A stretch of 16,547 nucleotides of DNA from Betaproteobacteria bacterium. Lineage in GTDB: Bacteria > Pseudomonadota > Gammaproteobacteria > Burkholderiales > SG8-41. The notes under the pieces were generated by a model. It was given only the letters and a program-made list of their open reading frames with translations, was not told where the DNA came from and did not search any database. Position numbers and translations under genes: made by a program. Position 1 is the first letter of the stretch, and every line of letters starts with the position of its first letter. Where the stretch lies: positions 1 to 16,547 of the forward strand of contig JANXSE010000182.1 in assembly GCA_025356695.1 (NCBI GenBank). The letters are read 5' to 3'. This document shows positions 1 to 8,268 of this stretch, one piece after another.

Positions 1-912
1 GGCAGCGCCTTGGCCCAGCCGTTCCCGTCGAAACCGATCCGTTTTCTGGTCGGCGCGTCTCCCGGCGGCGGCGCCGATTTTGTTGCGCGCGGACTGGCGG
101 CAAAGCTGACCGAAAGCCTCGGCCAGTCGGTGGTGGTGGAAAACCGCGCCGGCGCCAACGGCGTGGTCGCCTCCGAACTGCTGGCGCGCGCCGCGCCCGA
201 CGGTTATACGATCAAGGTCAACACCACCGGCGACACCATCAATCCTTCGCTGATGAAACTGAATTTCGATTTTCTGAAGGATTTCGCCTTCGTCTCGCTG
301 GTTGCCGAATCACAGAACCTGCTGGTCGCGCATCCGTCCTTCCCGGCCACCAGCATCACTGCGCTGATCGCGCTGTCGAAAGCGAAACCCGGCGCCATCG
401 TCTACGGCTCGCAGGGCATCGGCTCGTCGGGACATCTGTCGGGCGAGCTGTTTCAACTGATGGCGCGCGTGAAATGGGTGCACGTGCCGTACAAGGGCGG
501 CGCGCCGGCGCTGATCGATCTCGTCGGCGGACAGATCTCGATCAGCTTCGGCAATATTCCGACCGTGATCGAACAGGTGCGCGGCAAAAAACTGCGCGCG
601 ATTGCCGTCACCGGCGCCAAACGCACCTCCGCTGCGCCCGACATTCCGACCGTCGCCGAGAGCGGCCTGCCCGGCTATGAAGTCAGCAACTGGTTCGGCG
701 TGTCGGCGCGCGCCGGCACCCCGCCCGAAGTGGTCGCCCGCCTGCACAACGACATTGCGCGCGCGCTGAAGGCGCCCGATCTGCGCGCCGGCTTGATCAG
801 CGGCGGCGCCGATCCCTCCGACATCAGCAGCGAACAGTTCGCCGCCTTCGCCCGCAGCGAACACGACAAGTGGTCCAAAGTCGTCAAGGCCGCGGGGATC
901 AAGGGCGAGTAG
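1..912 (+). CDS. Bug/TctC-family tripartite tricarboxylate-type solute receptor (5' truncated)
   Basis: This is the periplasmic solute-binding receptor of a tripartite tricarboxylate-type transporter; the ligand is unknown but usually an organic acid. The frame is open from base 1, and the first residues (GSALAQPF) look like the end of a Sec signal peptide cleaved after ALA. The true start therefore lies upstream of the window, and the TTG at 10 is not it. About 303 residues are present. Family landmarks are KPIRFLVG with a GGG loop, GQSVVVENRAGANG, APDGYT, KDFAFVSL, HVPYKGGAPALIDLVGGQ, KLRAIAVTGAKR, PTVAESGLPGYE and AGTPPEVVARL. No membrane subunit genes are adjacent, so it is an orphan receptor as is common in Burkholderiales. 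It converges on the MmgE/PrpD gene. Confidence 0.93.
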   Translation, partial: GSALAQPFPSKPIRFLVGASPGGGADFVARGLAAKLTESLGQSVVVENRAGANGVVASELLARAAPDGYTIKVNTTGDTINPSLMKLNFDFLKDFAFVSLVAESQNLLVAHPSFPATSITALIALSKAKPGAIVYGSQGIGSSGHLSGELFQLMARVKWVHVPYKGGAPALIDLVGGQISISFGNIPTVIEQVRGKKLRAIAVTGAKRTSAAPDIPTVAESGLPGYEVSNWFGVSARAGTPPEVVARLHNDIARALKAPDLRAGLISGGADPSDISSEQFAAFARSEHDKWSKVVKAAGIKGE

Positions 913-917
913 TTACT

Positions 918-933
918 GCAGCGCCATCGCTGC
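918..933. terminator. Small hairpin between convergent genes
   Basis: A perfect 6-bp stem, GCAGCG and CGCTGC with a CCAT loop, lies in the 44-bp gap between two convergent stop codons. Neither strand has a T-run after it, so it may be a weak bidirectional terminator or chance. Confidence 0.3.
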
Positions 934-956
934 TGCGAGAAAATAAACTGCGGCAG

Positions 957-2318
957 CTAGCCGCCAATGTGCATCTGCCCGATCACGGCGCCAACATCGC
1001 TGCAATCGTCGATGCCGCGCAGCTGTTGCAACAATGCGGCACGGCGCTGCGGCGGCAGCAACTGCTCCGTCAGCCGGTTGAACTTGAGATCGATCTCGGC
1101 ATCACTCATCGGATTTTTTGCGTGGCCTTTCGCGTATGAAGCCAGAGCACTGAAGCGCCGACCGTCGCGCGCAACGATCTCGATCTGCGTCATCAGCTTG
1201 TGTGGATACTCGCGCGTATAAGCGGCGTTCTCGCTGATGCGGATGCGCCGCATCAACTGCCGCAGCGCAGGGTCGCGGATTCTTTCTGCGCTGAAGCTGC
1301 CCGCGTCGATCGTTCCGTCGCTCAATGCCAGCGCCAGCAGATAAGGCAGGCTGTGGTCAGCGGTTTCGCGCGTCTGCGGCTGCCATTTCTCCGGTTCGCT
1401 GCCGATTTCACTGTAGCAGGTGTGATAGGTTTCGACGTCGATGGACTCGATGTCGTCGAGACCGATTTTGGCGCGCAACTCGAGCGCCAGCGCCAGCGGC
1501 GCCTGCGAGTGAAATTCCGACGGAAAAAATTTCAGGCTGGTGCGCTCGATGCCGAAGCCGTTGCCGGTGTCACCGAGCACCGCGAGTTCGAACGGACCTG
1601 CAATCTGGTCGCGGATGCCGTGTTTGCCGTCGAAAGCCGCGGTGGGGCCGGTCATGCCTGCCGCCGCCAGTGTTGCCGCAAAAACGCCGGCGCGCGCCGC
1701 CGCCGCAGTAGCGCAGCCTTTCCACATCGACAACTCGCCGCTGCGTGTCTGCCGCGAAGCGATGTTGGCGCTGACGGCGATGGCGAGCGCATCGCCCGTT
1801 CTTGTCGCGTCGAGGCCGAGCAGTTTCGCCGCGCCCGCTGCAACGCCGGCCACCACGAACAGGCCCTGGTCCCAACCGCGGTCGCGCAGGTTGATCGCGT
1901 CGGCCAGCGCAGTGAACACTTCGTAAGCCGCAACGATCGCCACCAGCAGTTCGCGGCCGCCGCAGCGATGTGCTTCAGCGACAGCGAGCAGCGCCGGAAT
2001 CATGTCGCTCGGATGCCCGGAACCAGTTGAGATATAGGTGTCGTTGTAATCGAGATAACGCACCATCACCGCATTGGCGAAGGCGGCCATTTCGACCGAG
2101 GTCGCCGCGCCGCTCGTCCAGATGCGCGCCGGCGGCTGGCCGCCTGCAGCAGCAGCGAGCCGGCAGGCGATCTGCGCCGGTTGGCTGTCGTGACCGCCGT
2201 AGGCGCAGCCGACGGCATCGATCAGCCGCCGCCGCGCCTGCGAGAGCGCGCCCGCTGACAACTGCGCGTATTCGAGCGTGGCGACGAATGCGGCAATGCC
2301 GCCGGTGGTTTTATCCAT
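957..2318 (-). CDS. MmgE/PrpD family protein
   Basis: A 453-residue cytoplasmic protein of the MmgE/PrpD fold, which includes 2-methylcitrate dehydratase, cis-aconitate decarboxylase and many uncharacterised relatives. Landmarks in order are DAVGCAYGG near residue 35, the DYNDTY and HPSDMIPALLAVAEA segment that helps form the active site near 90-115, GWDQG, LSMWKGCATAAAARAG near 200, ETADHSLPYLLALALSDG near 320, and a C-terminal helical end. The length is normal for the family. The start is the ATG at 2318; no convincing Shine-Dalgarno site precedes it. There are no prpB or prpC genes nearby, so a role in the methylcitrate cycle is not supported. Bug receptors flank it on both sides, suggesting breakdown of an imported organic acid. 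The substrate cannot be named from sequence. Confidence 0.93.
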   Translation of the reverse strand: MDKTTGGIAAFVATLEYAQLSAGALSQARRRLIDAVGCAYGGHDSQPAQIACRLAAAAGGQPPARIWTSGAATSVEMAAFANAVMVRYLDYNDTYISTGSGHPSDMIPALLAVAEAHRCGGRELLVAIVAAYEVFTALADAINLRDRGWDQGLFVVAGVAAGAAKLLGLDATRTGDALAIAVSANIASRQTRSGELSMWKGCATAAAARAGVFAATLAAAGMTGPTAAFDGKHGIRDQIAGPFELAVLGDTGNGFGIERTSLKFFPSEFHSQAPLALALELRAKIGLDDIESIDVETYHTCYSEIGSEPEKWQPQTRETADHSLPYLLALALSDGTIDAGSFSAERIRDPALRQLMRRIRISENAAYTREYPHKLMTQIEIVARDGRRFSALASYAKGHAKNPMSDAEIDLKFNRLTEQLLPPQRRAALLQQLRGIDDCSDVGAVIGQMHIGG

Positions 2319-2545
2319 GGCAACCGCTGCACGTTACCAAAAGAACAACAGCATGGCGTCACGCCACAACGGCTGCAGATGATACTTGCACATCAAAACT
2401 CTCCCATGGTGCCCGCTGCGCTTGGCTGGCGATCTCCGGAGCCGGCGACCGCGGAAGAGTTTACTCCTGCCGGCAGTGACGCTGGCAGAGGCGGTATTGA
2501 CGCACCAAGCTGGCAAAACCGGAAGAAGCTGCAGGCGCGGCGCGA

Positions 2546-3520
2546 TCAATCGACTTTCGCGCCGGTATCCTTGATCACTTTCGAATAGCGCGCGATATCC
2601 TGCACGATGAATCTGGCGAACTGCTCGGGCGTGGAGCCGAATTTGACCGGTTCCCAGCCGGTTTCGGTGATTTTCTGCAACACGCCCGGCTCCTTCATGA
2701 TCGTCGTGACCTCGGCACTCAGCTTGGCAATCAGCGCCTTCGGCGTGCCGGCCGGCGCAACGAGGCCGTTCCAGCCGTTGGCTTCGAAACCCGGCATGCC
2801 CGATTCGATCATGGTCGGCAGTTCCGGCAATTGCGGCGATCGCGCAGCACCAGTGACCGCCAGCGCGCGGATCTTGCCCGACTTGATTTGCGCCAGCGAA
2901 CCGGGCCCGGTCTGGAAAAACATCTGCACCTGCCCGCCCATCAGATCGATCATCGCCGGCGCCGCCCCCTTGTAGACGATATGCACAATGTCGATTTTCG
3001 CCATGTTCTTCAGCATTTCACCGGCGAGATGCGGGCCGGTGCCGTTGCCCGCTGATGCATAGTTAAGTTGTCCTGGCTTTGCTTTAGCCAGCGCGATCAG
3101 CTCATGAATATTGCGCGCCGGCACCGCCTGATTCACTGAAAGAATGTACGGCGACATTACGCACAACGCGATTGGTGAAAAATCCTTGACGATGTCGTAC
3201 GAGGTTTTCTGCAACACCGCATTGATGGTGTACGACGAAGTGATCATCAAAAGCGTATAGCCGTCGGCCGGCGCCTTCGCCGCCAGTTCCGCGGAAATCA
3301 CGCCCCCGCCGCCGGGCCGCTGATCGACCACGGTCTGTTGCCCCCACGATTCGGTGAACTTCTGGCCGATGATGCGCGACAGCACATCGGGGCCGGGGCC
3401 GACGATGATGCGGATCGGTTTGTTCGGATAGTTCTGCGTCTGGGATTGCGCCTGCACCGGCACGGCGAGAAGGACCGCCAGCGCCAGCCAGACCGCGCGG
3501 CGTGATTGCATCGCTTGCAT
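2546..3520 (-). CDS. Bug/TctC-family solute receptor with shortened binding loop
   Basis: A 324-residue exported receptor of the Bug family. The signal peptide is MQAMQSRR followed by a hydrophobic stretch ending VPVQAQ. Landmarks are YPNKPIRIIVG, WGQQTVVDQRPGGGG, PADGYTLL, VKDFSPIAL, HIVYKGAAPAMIDLMGGQ, KIRALAVTGAARS, PTMIESGMPGFE and PAGTPKALIAKL. After PIRIIV it reads GPGPDVLSR, four residues shorter than the first Bug protein in this window and without its GGG loop. The frame opens at a GTG at 3544, but the ATG at 3520, preceded by an AAAG-type site, or the ATG at 3511 gives a normal signal peptide. It lies 50 bp after feoB on the same strand and may be co-transcribed or have its own promoter. 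Confidence 0.92.
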   Translation of the reverse strand: MQAMQSRRAVWLALAVLLAVPVQAQSQTQNYPNKPIRIIVGPGPDVLSRIIGQKFTESWGQQTVVDQRPGGGGVISAELAAKAPADGYTLLMITSSYTINAVLQKTSYDIVKDFSPIALCVMSPYILSVNQAVPARNIHELIALAKAKPGQLNYASAGNGTGPHLAGEMLKNMAKIDIVHIVYKGAAPAMIDLMGGQVQMFFQTGPGSLAQIKSGKIRALAVTGAARSPQLPELPTMIESGMPGFEANGWNGLVAPAGTPKALIAKLSAEVTTIMKEPGVLQKITETGWEPVKFGSTPEQFARFIVQDIARYSKVIKDTGAKVD

Positions 3521-3550
3521 TCTTTCGTTCCGGAAATTTTTCACCGGGCG

Positions 3551-3579
3551 ATTTTACGTCGAACCGCCGCTCAAGCGAA
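3551..3579 (-). promoter_or_regulatory. Possible sigma-70 promoter for the second Bug receptor
   Basis: On the minus strand a TAAAAT -10-like hexamer (3551-3556, 5 of 6 to consensus) follows a weak TTCGCT at 3574-3579 with a 17-bp spacer. The predicted start near 3544 would leave a leader of about 24 nt before the ATG at 3520. The -35 is poor, so this is tentative. Confidence 0.25.
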
Positions 3580-5625
3580 TCGCTGCAGCATCTCCAACGC
3601 GACCCGCGCAATGCCGCTGACCAGTAGCGCCACGCCGACCGATAGCACCACCGAATACAGCGCGTCACGCCGGCCGAGGGTTTTCACCATGACGGCGAAC
3701 GTGGAAATGCACGGCACGTAAAACGTCATGAAAAGGAGAAAGGTCATGATCTGAATTGAGTTCATGAACTGGTTGACCTCGAAACTGCCGAGCGCCTGAT
3801 AGATCATCACCAGCGAGAGTTCCTTGCGCAGCACGCCGAACAACAACGGCACGCCGAGCACCATCGGCAATCCCAGCCACCAGGTCGTCACCGGCATCAA
3901 CACCGTATTGATCGTCTGATCGGCACCGATATGCGTCAACAATGCGAGCACCACGCTGCCGCCGACCAGCAGCGGCGTGACGATGGTCAAAATGTCGCTG
4001 GTGCGCGCCCAGGTCTCGCGCATCATCGGCTTCAGACGCGGCAGTGAATACGGCGGAATCTCCTGCACCTGCCCGGGCCCGCCGCGCGGCAGGCGCCGCC
4101 GCATGATCTGGCCGAGCAAGGCAATGACGACGAGTGTCAACAGAAAAATCGCACACACGCCCAGCGCGCCGAGATATTTGCCGGCCAGCGCAAGGATGAT
4201 CGCCGAGCGCGCCGAACACGGCACAAAGGTCACCAGCATCGACGCCGTCACGCGCTCAGTGCCGCTGGAGGTGCTGCCAATCGCCGAAATCGCCGGCACA
4301 TTGCAACCCAGGCCGAGCAGGAACGGAACCGCAACACCACCGTGCAAGCCAATGCGGTGAAACATGCGGTCTACGGCAAATGCGATGCGCGCCATGACGC
4401 CCGCTTCTTCCAGCGCCACCAGCAGCAGCACGAGTGGAATCATGTAAGGCACAACGATGCCAACGAGCCCGATCAGGCCATCGACCACTGCATGCCCGAC
4501 AACGCCAGCCGTTGAGTCCGGCACCCATTCGCCCGCCCATTCCGCCAGCCGCGCCGAAGTGTGGCTGTCAATCCAGCCGCTGACGTAAAACACCATGAAC
4601 AAAACCAATGCGAACACCGCTACGCTGCCGACGAAACCGAACTGCGGATTGAGAAACAGCGCGTCGAGCCAGCCGCGCCAGCCGCGGTGCGAACGCTTCG
4701 AGCCGAGCAGCGTCACCATCTCGAACAATGACACTGCGCGGTAATGGCGGTCCGCGTGCAGTTCTTCGTCGAGCGGCCGCGGCAACGCGGCGTTTGCTGC
4801 AGCGAGAATTTTCTCCAGCTCAGGCACGCGATCGGCAAAATGCTGTTTAAGTTCGTCGCGGAACCACGCATCGCCGGCTGCCATCTCGCCCACCAAGAGC
4901 GGTGCCGGCACGCGGAAGGCCTGCGCGATTTCCGGCGTGGCGAGCAGCGATTCGAGCGGTTTCAAGGCCCGCGCAATGTGTTCGCTCGGCGGCTGCGCGT
5001 GCGGGATTTTCTTTTCGCGTACCGCAGCAACCGCAGCGCGAAACAGTTCGGCGATACCCTGCCCCATAGTGGCCACGGTGCGCACCACCGTCACGCCGAG
5101 TTCGGCACCGAGCACCACGCTGTTGATGTAGAGACCGCGGTCCTGCGCCTCATCGATCTTGTTCAATGCAATGATCAGCGGACGGCCGAACTGCGCGAGC
5201 TCCAGCGTCAACTCAAGATGGCGCTCAAGCGTGGTTGCGTCGATGACCTGAATGATGACGTCGGGCAGTGCAAACGGCACCGGCGGTCCGTCAGGCTCGT
5301 GGCCCGACACCGGCGGACGGTCGTCGCCCCACAGCAGATATTTGAAGGCCGCGCGGTCGTCTTCGCCGCTATGGCGCAACGAATGGACGCTGGGCAATGA
5401 AATGACACGCGCCTCATCGAAACCGATTTGCACCGCGCACTCATCATAAGTGCGTTGCGTGCCGGCGAGCGTGCCGCGCTGCACGGACGTGCTCGACACC
5501 GCGTCGAACAACGTGCGCTTGCCGCTGTTGGGCAAGCCGACCAGCGCGATGCGCAAGCGGCGTTCACCGCGAAATAACGGGTGATGCAGCGCGACGGTGG
5601 CAGTTTGTGAGTGGGATTGGCTCAT
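3571..5625 (-). CDS. feoB: FeoB-type ferrous iron transporter with degenerate GTPase domain
   Basis: An inner-membrane protein of 684 residues matching FeoB, the Fe(II) permease. Residues 25-195 align with the FeoB G domain, 200-290 with the helical linker, and about 330-680 form the membrane core. The core has GLGCNVPA at 438-445, VPCSARSA at 468-475 and LFGVLRKE, all FeoB hallmarks. The G domain is unusual. The P-loop reads GLPNSGKRT, with Arg where Ser or Thr binds magnesium. The G3 motif DLPG is SLPS at 76-79. The G4 motif NKID at 155-158 is kept. I chose the ATG at 5625 over a TTG at 5634; neither has a good ribosome site. No feoA or feoC is adjacent. A cytochrome gene lies upstream and a Bug gene downstream on the same strand. 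The family call is strong, but iron as substrate is inferred. Confidence 0.87.
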   Translation of the reverse strand: MSQSHSQTATVALHHPLFRGERRLRIALVGLPNSGKRTLFDAVSSTSVQRGTLAGTQRTYDECAVQIGFDEARVISLPSVHSLRHSGEDDRAAFKYLLWGDDRPPVSGHEPDGPPVPFALPDVIIQVIDATTLERHLELTLELAQFGRPLIIALNKIDEAQDRGLYINSVVLGAELGVTVVRTVATMGQGIAELFRAAVAAVREKKIPHAQPPSEHIARALKPLESLLATPEIAQAFRVPAPLLVGEMAAGDAWFRDELKQHFADRVPELEKILAAANAALPRPLDEELHADRHYRAVSLFEMVTLLGSKRSHRGWRGWLDALFLNPQFGFVGSVAVFALVLFMVFYVSGWIDSHTSARLAEWAGEWVPDSTAGVVGHAVVDGLIGLVGIVVPYMIPLVLLLVALEEAGVMARIAFAVDRMFHRIGLHGGVAVPFLLGLGCNVPAISAIGSTSSGTERVTASMLVTFVPCSARSAIILALAGKYLGALGVCAIFLLTLVVIALLGQIMRRRLPRGGPGQVQEIPPYSLPRLKPMMRETWARTSDILTIVTPLLVGGSVVLALLTHIGADQTINTVLMPVTTWWLGLPMVLGVPLLFGVLRKELSLVMIYQALGSFEVNQFMNSIQIMTFLLFMTFYVPCISTFAVMVKTLGRRDALYSVVLSVGVALLVSGIARVALEMLQRFA

Positions 5626-5743
5626 GGCGGTCAATGTTTTGACGCGCCAGTGTACTGCACCTGCGACTACAGAGAAACCGATCGATGCAAATCCGCCCGC
5701 CGCGCTCGCCGGAACGCGACGGCCAACCGGACAAACCGCCTAG

Positions 5744-5758
5744 CCCGCTCAGTGCGGG
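5744..5758 (-). terminator. Short GC hairpin over the cytochrome stop codon
   Basis: CCCGC and GCGGG form a 5-bp stem with a 5-nt loop that contains the stop codon. No clear T-run follows (CTAGGCGGTTTG), so terminator activity is doubtful. Confidence 0.2.
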
Positions 5759-6258
5759 TGCATGATGCCTTCGGTCGGCAGCGCAGGCTTGAAGTCGTGA
5801 TGACAGGCCTGACAGGCATCGACCAGCCGGCCGTTGGCCTTGACGAGATCGTCGAAATTTTTGGTGTGCACTGCGGCCAACGCAGCGAGCGCTGCATCGG
5901 TCAGCTCCTGCGCGCGTTTGGTCCAGGTCGGATTGGCCGCCCATTCCGCATCGAGCTTGCCGGTGCCGCCGAGCGCGATGACCGTGCCCGACGACGCCAG
6001 CTGGATTGCGTGATGTTCGACCTCGCGCCAATCGGCATCGTTTTTCGGCGCCTTGCCTTGTTGTTCGACATTCCACAAGACGTGCGCGGAATGATCAATC
6101 TGCGCCACCATCAATGCGTTGATGCTGATGGCGGGCGCTACCGGCGGGCCCTTTGCCTTGGGCGCTTCAGCAGGGTTATTGCAGGCTGCGATTAACAGTG
6201 CTGCGCTGCAGGCTGCGGCGATGGACAAGCCTTTGCTGCCATTCATACGCGTCTTCAT
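5749..6258 (-). CDS. Lipoprotein monoheme cytochrome c (c'/c556-like)
   Basis: A 169-residue exported protein with one C-terminal heme-binding motif, CQACH at 149-153. It begins with a basic stretch and hydrophobic core ending LLIAAC; Cys26 sits in a lipobox, so the mature protein should be lipid-anchored. A short Ala/Pro/Lys-rich linker follows, then about 120 residues of predicted helix. A helical body with the heme at the C-terminal end is the pattern of cytochrome c' and c556 four-helix bundles. The likely role is electron transfer or gas binding in the periplasm. The start is the ATG at 6258, preceded by an AAGGGG site about 7 nt upstream; an upstream ATG at 6285 has no ribosome site. 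The gene ends 123 bp before feoB on the same strand. Its partner is unknown. Confidence 0.85.
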   Translation of the reverse strand: MKTRMNGSKGLSIAAACSAALLIAACNNPAEAPKAKGPPVAPAISINALMVAQIDHSAHVLWNVEQQGKAPKNDADWREVEHHAIQLASSGTVIALGGTGKLDAEWAANPTWTKRAQELTDAALAALAAVHTKNFDDLVKANGRLVDACQACHHDFKPALPTEGIMHPH

Positions 6259-6413
6259 TGTGTGCCCCCCTTGAAAAAGGTTCATGCAGCATGAGTCATG
6301 TCGCAGGCTCTCCGAATTGCCGCCCGCTCCCGACCGGGAGCCAGATACACAGCACGGTTGCCCGTCTCATCGGTTTTATGACGCAAGAATGGACGCAATC
6401 CGTCGCGCATTTC

Positions 6414-6427
6414 TTGCGGCAGATCAA
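6414..6427 (-). promoter_or_regulatory. FNR-box-like site upstream of the cytochrome gene
   Basis: The minus strand reads TTGAT CTGC CGCAA, matching 8 of 10 fixed positions of the FNR consensus TTGAT-N4-ATCAA. It lies 156 bp upstream of the cytochrome ATG. The same bases also form a 6-bp hairpin (CGGCAG at 6417-6422, CTGCCG at 6429-6434), which is a competing explanation. Confidence 0.2.
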
Positions 6428-6443
6428 ACTGCCGGAGGATTTC

Positions 6444-6462
6444 GGGCGCGCCGGCCGCGCCC
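6444..6462 (-). terminator. Stem-loop directly after the M28 peptidase stop codon
   Basis: GGGCGCG (6444-6450) and CGCGCCC (6456-6462) form a perfect 7-bp stem with a 5-nt loop, abutting the TAA stop at 6463-6465. A second 6-bp hairpin follows at 6417-6434. There is no T-tract, so it may act in mRNA 3'-end protection or in termination. Confidence 0.4.
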
Positions 6463-8022
6463 TTACATGCCGATCGGGCCTTTCACCGTGCCGCGGCCAT
6501 CCTTCGGCGGAAAACCCGGCCCGCGCAACTGTTCAAGCGTCATTGCGTTGACGCGGTCGATGATGGCGGCAAACGCGCGTACCGAACGCTGCATGCCTTC
6601 GGCCGGCACCATTTCCGGCGTATCGAGCGTGGTGTGATAGACAACATGGTTGATGATGTGAAACGACGGCGCGTAGTTGCCGTTCTTTGGTGTATCTTCG
6701 ACGCCGTAGACCGAAACGCCGAACTCACGCAGTTGATTGAAAACCATGCGCTCGAATTCGATGCTGCCCAGCGCGTTCCAGCGCACCGCGGAGAGCGCAT
6801 TGGTCGCCGTGAGGTCCGAGTTGTACATGTAGAGCAGCGTTTCCGACGGGTGCTCCATGGTCAGCTTCAATGCGACCCTTTTCCAGTCGTAGGTCTCATC
6901 GATGCCGCCTTTCATGCGGTGCGCGACCTCGCCGTGATGATGGTCGGGAAACATCAGGAAAGTCAGCGTGCGCGGGCGCTTTTCCTTCGGCAGTGCCGCG
7001 TAGTGGCGCGCCAGTTCAAGCGCCGCCGCCATGCCCGAATTGTTGTCGGTGGCACCCTGAAAATAATTGTCGGTATGGATCTGCAGATTGATCTCTTCCT
7101 CCGACAGTCCCGGCAAAGTTGCGATCGTGTACTCAACCGGAATATTGGTCAGCGACGGAATGTTCAGATTCAGTGTGACGGTGATCGTCTCGCCTTTGCC
7201 AAGCCGGTCGCGCAGGGCGAAGCCTTCGTCCTGGCTGACGGTGATGTGCGGGATTTTGGTCAGCGCGTCTTCGGGCTGGAACATGCCGTTGCCCGGCACT
7301 GCGATGACGTTGATCACCATCGCCGCCCCCAGACGCTGCGCGCGCGAGTTGGCGTTGAAAAGCCCCGAACGATCGGAGGCCGAATGACTGCGCCCGCCCG
7401 GCACGAAGGTACTGTAGATGACGACGGCCTTGCCTTTGACCTCGCGGCCGATGAAATCGGCTTCGGCGCCGGTGCCCAGCCAGACGGCCTCTACAGCCAG
7501 ACCCTGTGCTGGCGTGCCGGGCGTGCCCGAAATCGGAAACGCCGTCAGCAGATCGATTTTTGCGCCCGCCGACGAGGTGTAACCCGCGCTCCAGCTTTCC
7601 GGCCGCCAGTCTTTCGGCAATGTATACGGGAAACGCTTGATGGTCATGCCGAGTCGCTCAAACTCGTCCGTCATGTATTTCACACCTTCGCGATCGGCCA
7701 CGGTGCCGGGAAAACGTCCCCACATCTGTTTGTTCACGGTGTCGCGGTGTTTCAATGAAATTTTCGAGAGCGCAATAACGTCCTTCTTCATGCGCGCGCC
7801 GTCGATGTCCCTGTAGGCCTCCTGCCCGGACTTCAAAGCGAACACCGGATAGTCTTCATCCCTGAAAAGTTGCGAAGCGTGATCGCGCGGCAGGCCGATA
7901 CCGTAGGTCTTTTCTACCTTGGGGCCGAGGTCCATCTGCGCGAGCGCCGGTGCACCGCCAGACAGGACTGCGGTAAATGCGAATACGCATGCCAGGCGCA
8001 AAGACAGAAAACGCTGCTTCAT
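6463..8022 (-). CDS. Exported M28-family metallopeptidase with PA domain, variant active site
   Basis: A 519-residue protein with a Sec signal peptide cleaved after APALA (residue 28). It is an M28-type (aminopeptidase Y/glutamate carboxypeptidase-like) enzyme with a protease-associated domain at about 170-285. Likely metal ligands are His316 and Asp318 (HTDNY), Asp326 (ATDNNSG) and His463 (YHTTLDT). The segment that normally holds the catalytic and zinc-binding Glu-Glu pair reads FPDHHHGE at 358-365, so His361-His362 replace it. The later Asp is probably Glu390 (TMEH). The start is the ATG at 8022, with a GGGAGGAG ribosome site; the frame is open to 8208, but that upstream part has no such site. 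It should act in the periplasm or outside the cell. Given the substitutions, peptidase activity is not assured. Confidence 0.87.
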   Translation of the reverse strand: MKQRFLSLRLACVFAFTAVLSGGAPALAQMDLGPKVEKTYGIGLPRDHASQLFRDEDYPVFALKSGQEAYRDIDGARMKKDVIALSKISLKHRDTVNKQMWGRFPGTVADREGVKYMTDEFERLGMTIKRFPYTLPKDWRPESWSAGYTSSAGAKIDLLTAFPISGTPGTPAQGLAVEAVWLGTGAEADFIGREVKGKAVVIYSTFVPGGRSHSASDRSGLFNANSRAQRLGAAMVINVIAVPGNGMFQPEDALTKIPHITVSQDEGFALRDRLGKGETITVTLNLNIPSLTNIPVEYTIATLPGLSEEEINLQIHTDNYFQGATDNNSGMAAALELARHYAALPKEKRPRTLTFLMFPDHHHGEVAHRMKGGIDETYDWKRVALKLTMEHPSETLLYMYNSDLTATNALSAVRWNALGSIEFERMVFNQLREFGVSVYGVEDTPKNGNYAPSFHIINHVVYHTTLDTPEMVPAEGMQRSVRAFAAIIDRVNAMTLEQLRGPGFPPKDGRGTVKGPIGM

Positions 8023-8268
8023 GAAACACTCCTCCCGATTAGACCGATTGAAGATTGATGCCAGGCCGCGGCTTTGCGCCATTGTTCCGGGCAATCCATT
8101 AAATTTTATTAGTCTGGTTCGTCGCACCCGCAAAAGCGGACGCGCGGAATTTCGCGGCGGGTTTGAATCGATAAAACATGGCTGCCTGCACGCGTGGACA
8201 TGACACATCCAGCAGGCAATGTAGCGCCGCTCCCGTAGCCGGTCAAACCGGCGGGAATACGTCAGACG

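Noticed and set aside
1200..2030. 276-codon plus-strand frame opposite the MmgE/PrpD gene
   Set aside because: Arg/Ala/Gln-rich shadow without motifs, opposite a gene of clear family.
2319..2545. 227-bp gap between the MmgE/PrpD and Bug genes
   Set aside because: It contains short palindromes such as CTGCCGGCAG and short frames, but nothing supporting a gene, RNA or clear terminator.
6289..6299. ATGAGTCAT palindrome upstream of the cytochrome gene
   Set aside because: Nine bases and no known matching regulator; likely chance.
6634..7758. 374-codon plus-strand frame opposite the M28 gene
   Set aside because: Antisense shadow of a gene with clear domains and a strong ribosome site; long frames of this type are common in GC-rich DNA.
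8100..8110. AT-rich AAATTTTATT patch upstream of the M28 gene as a promoter
   Set aside because: A minus-strand -10-like TAAAAT can be read, but no acceptable -35 lies at the right distance, so I did not list it.
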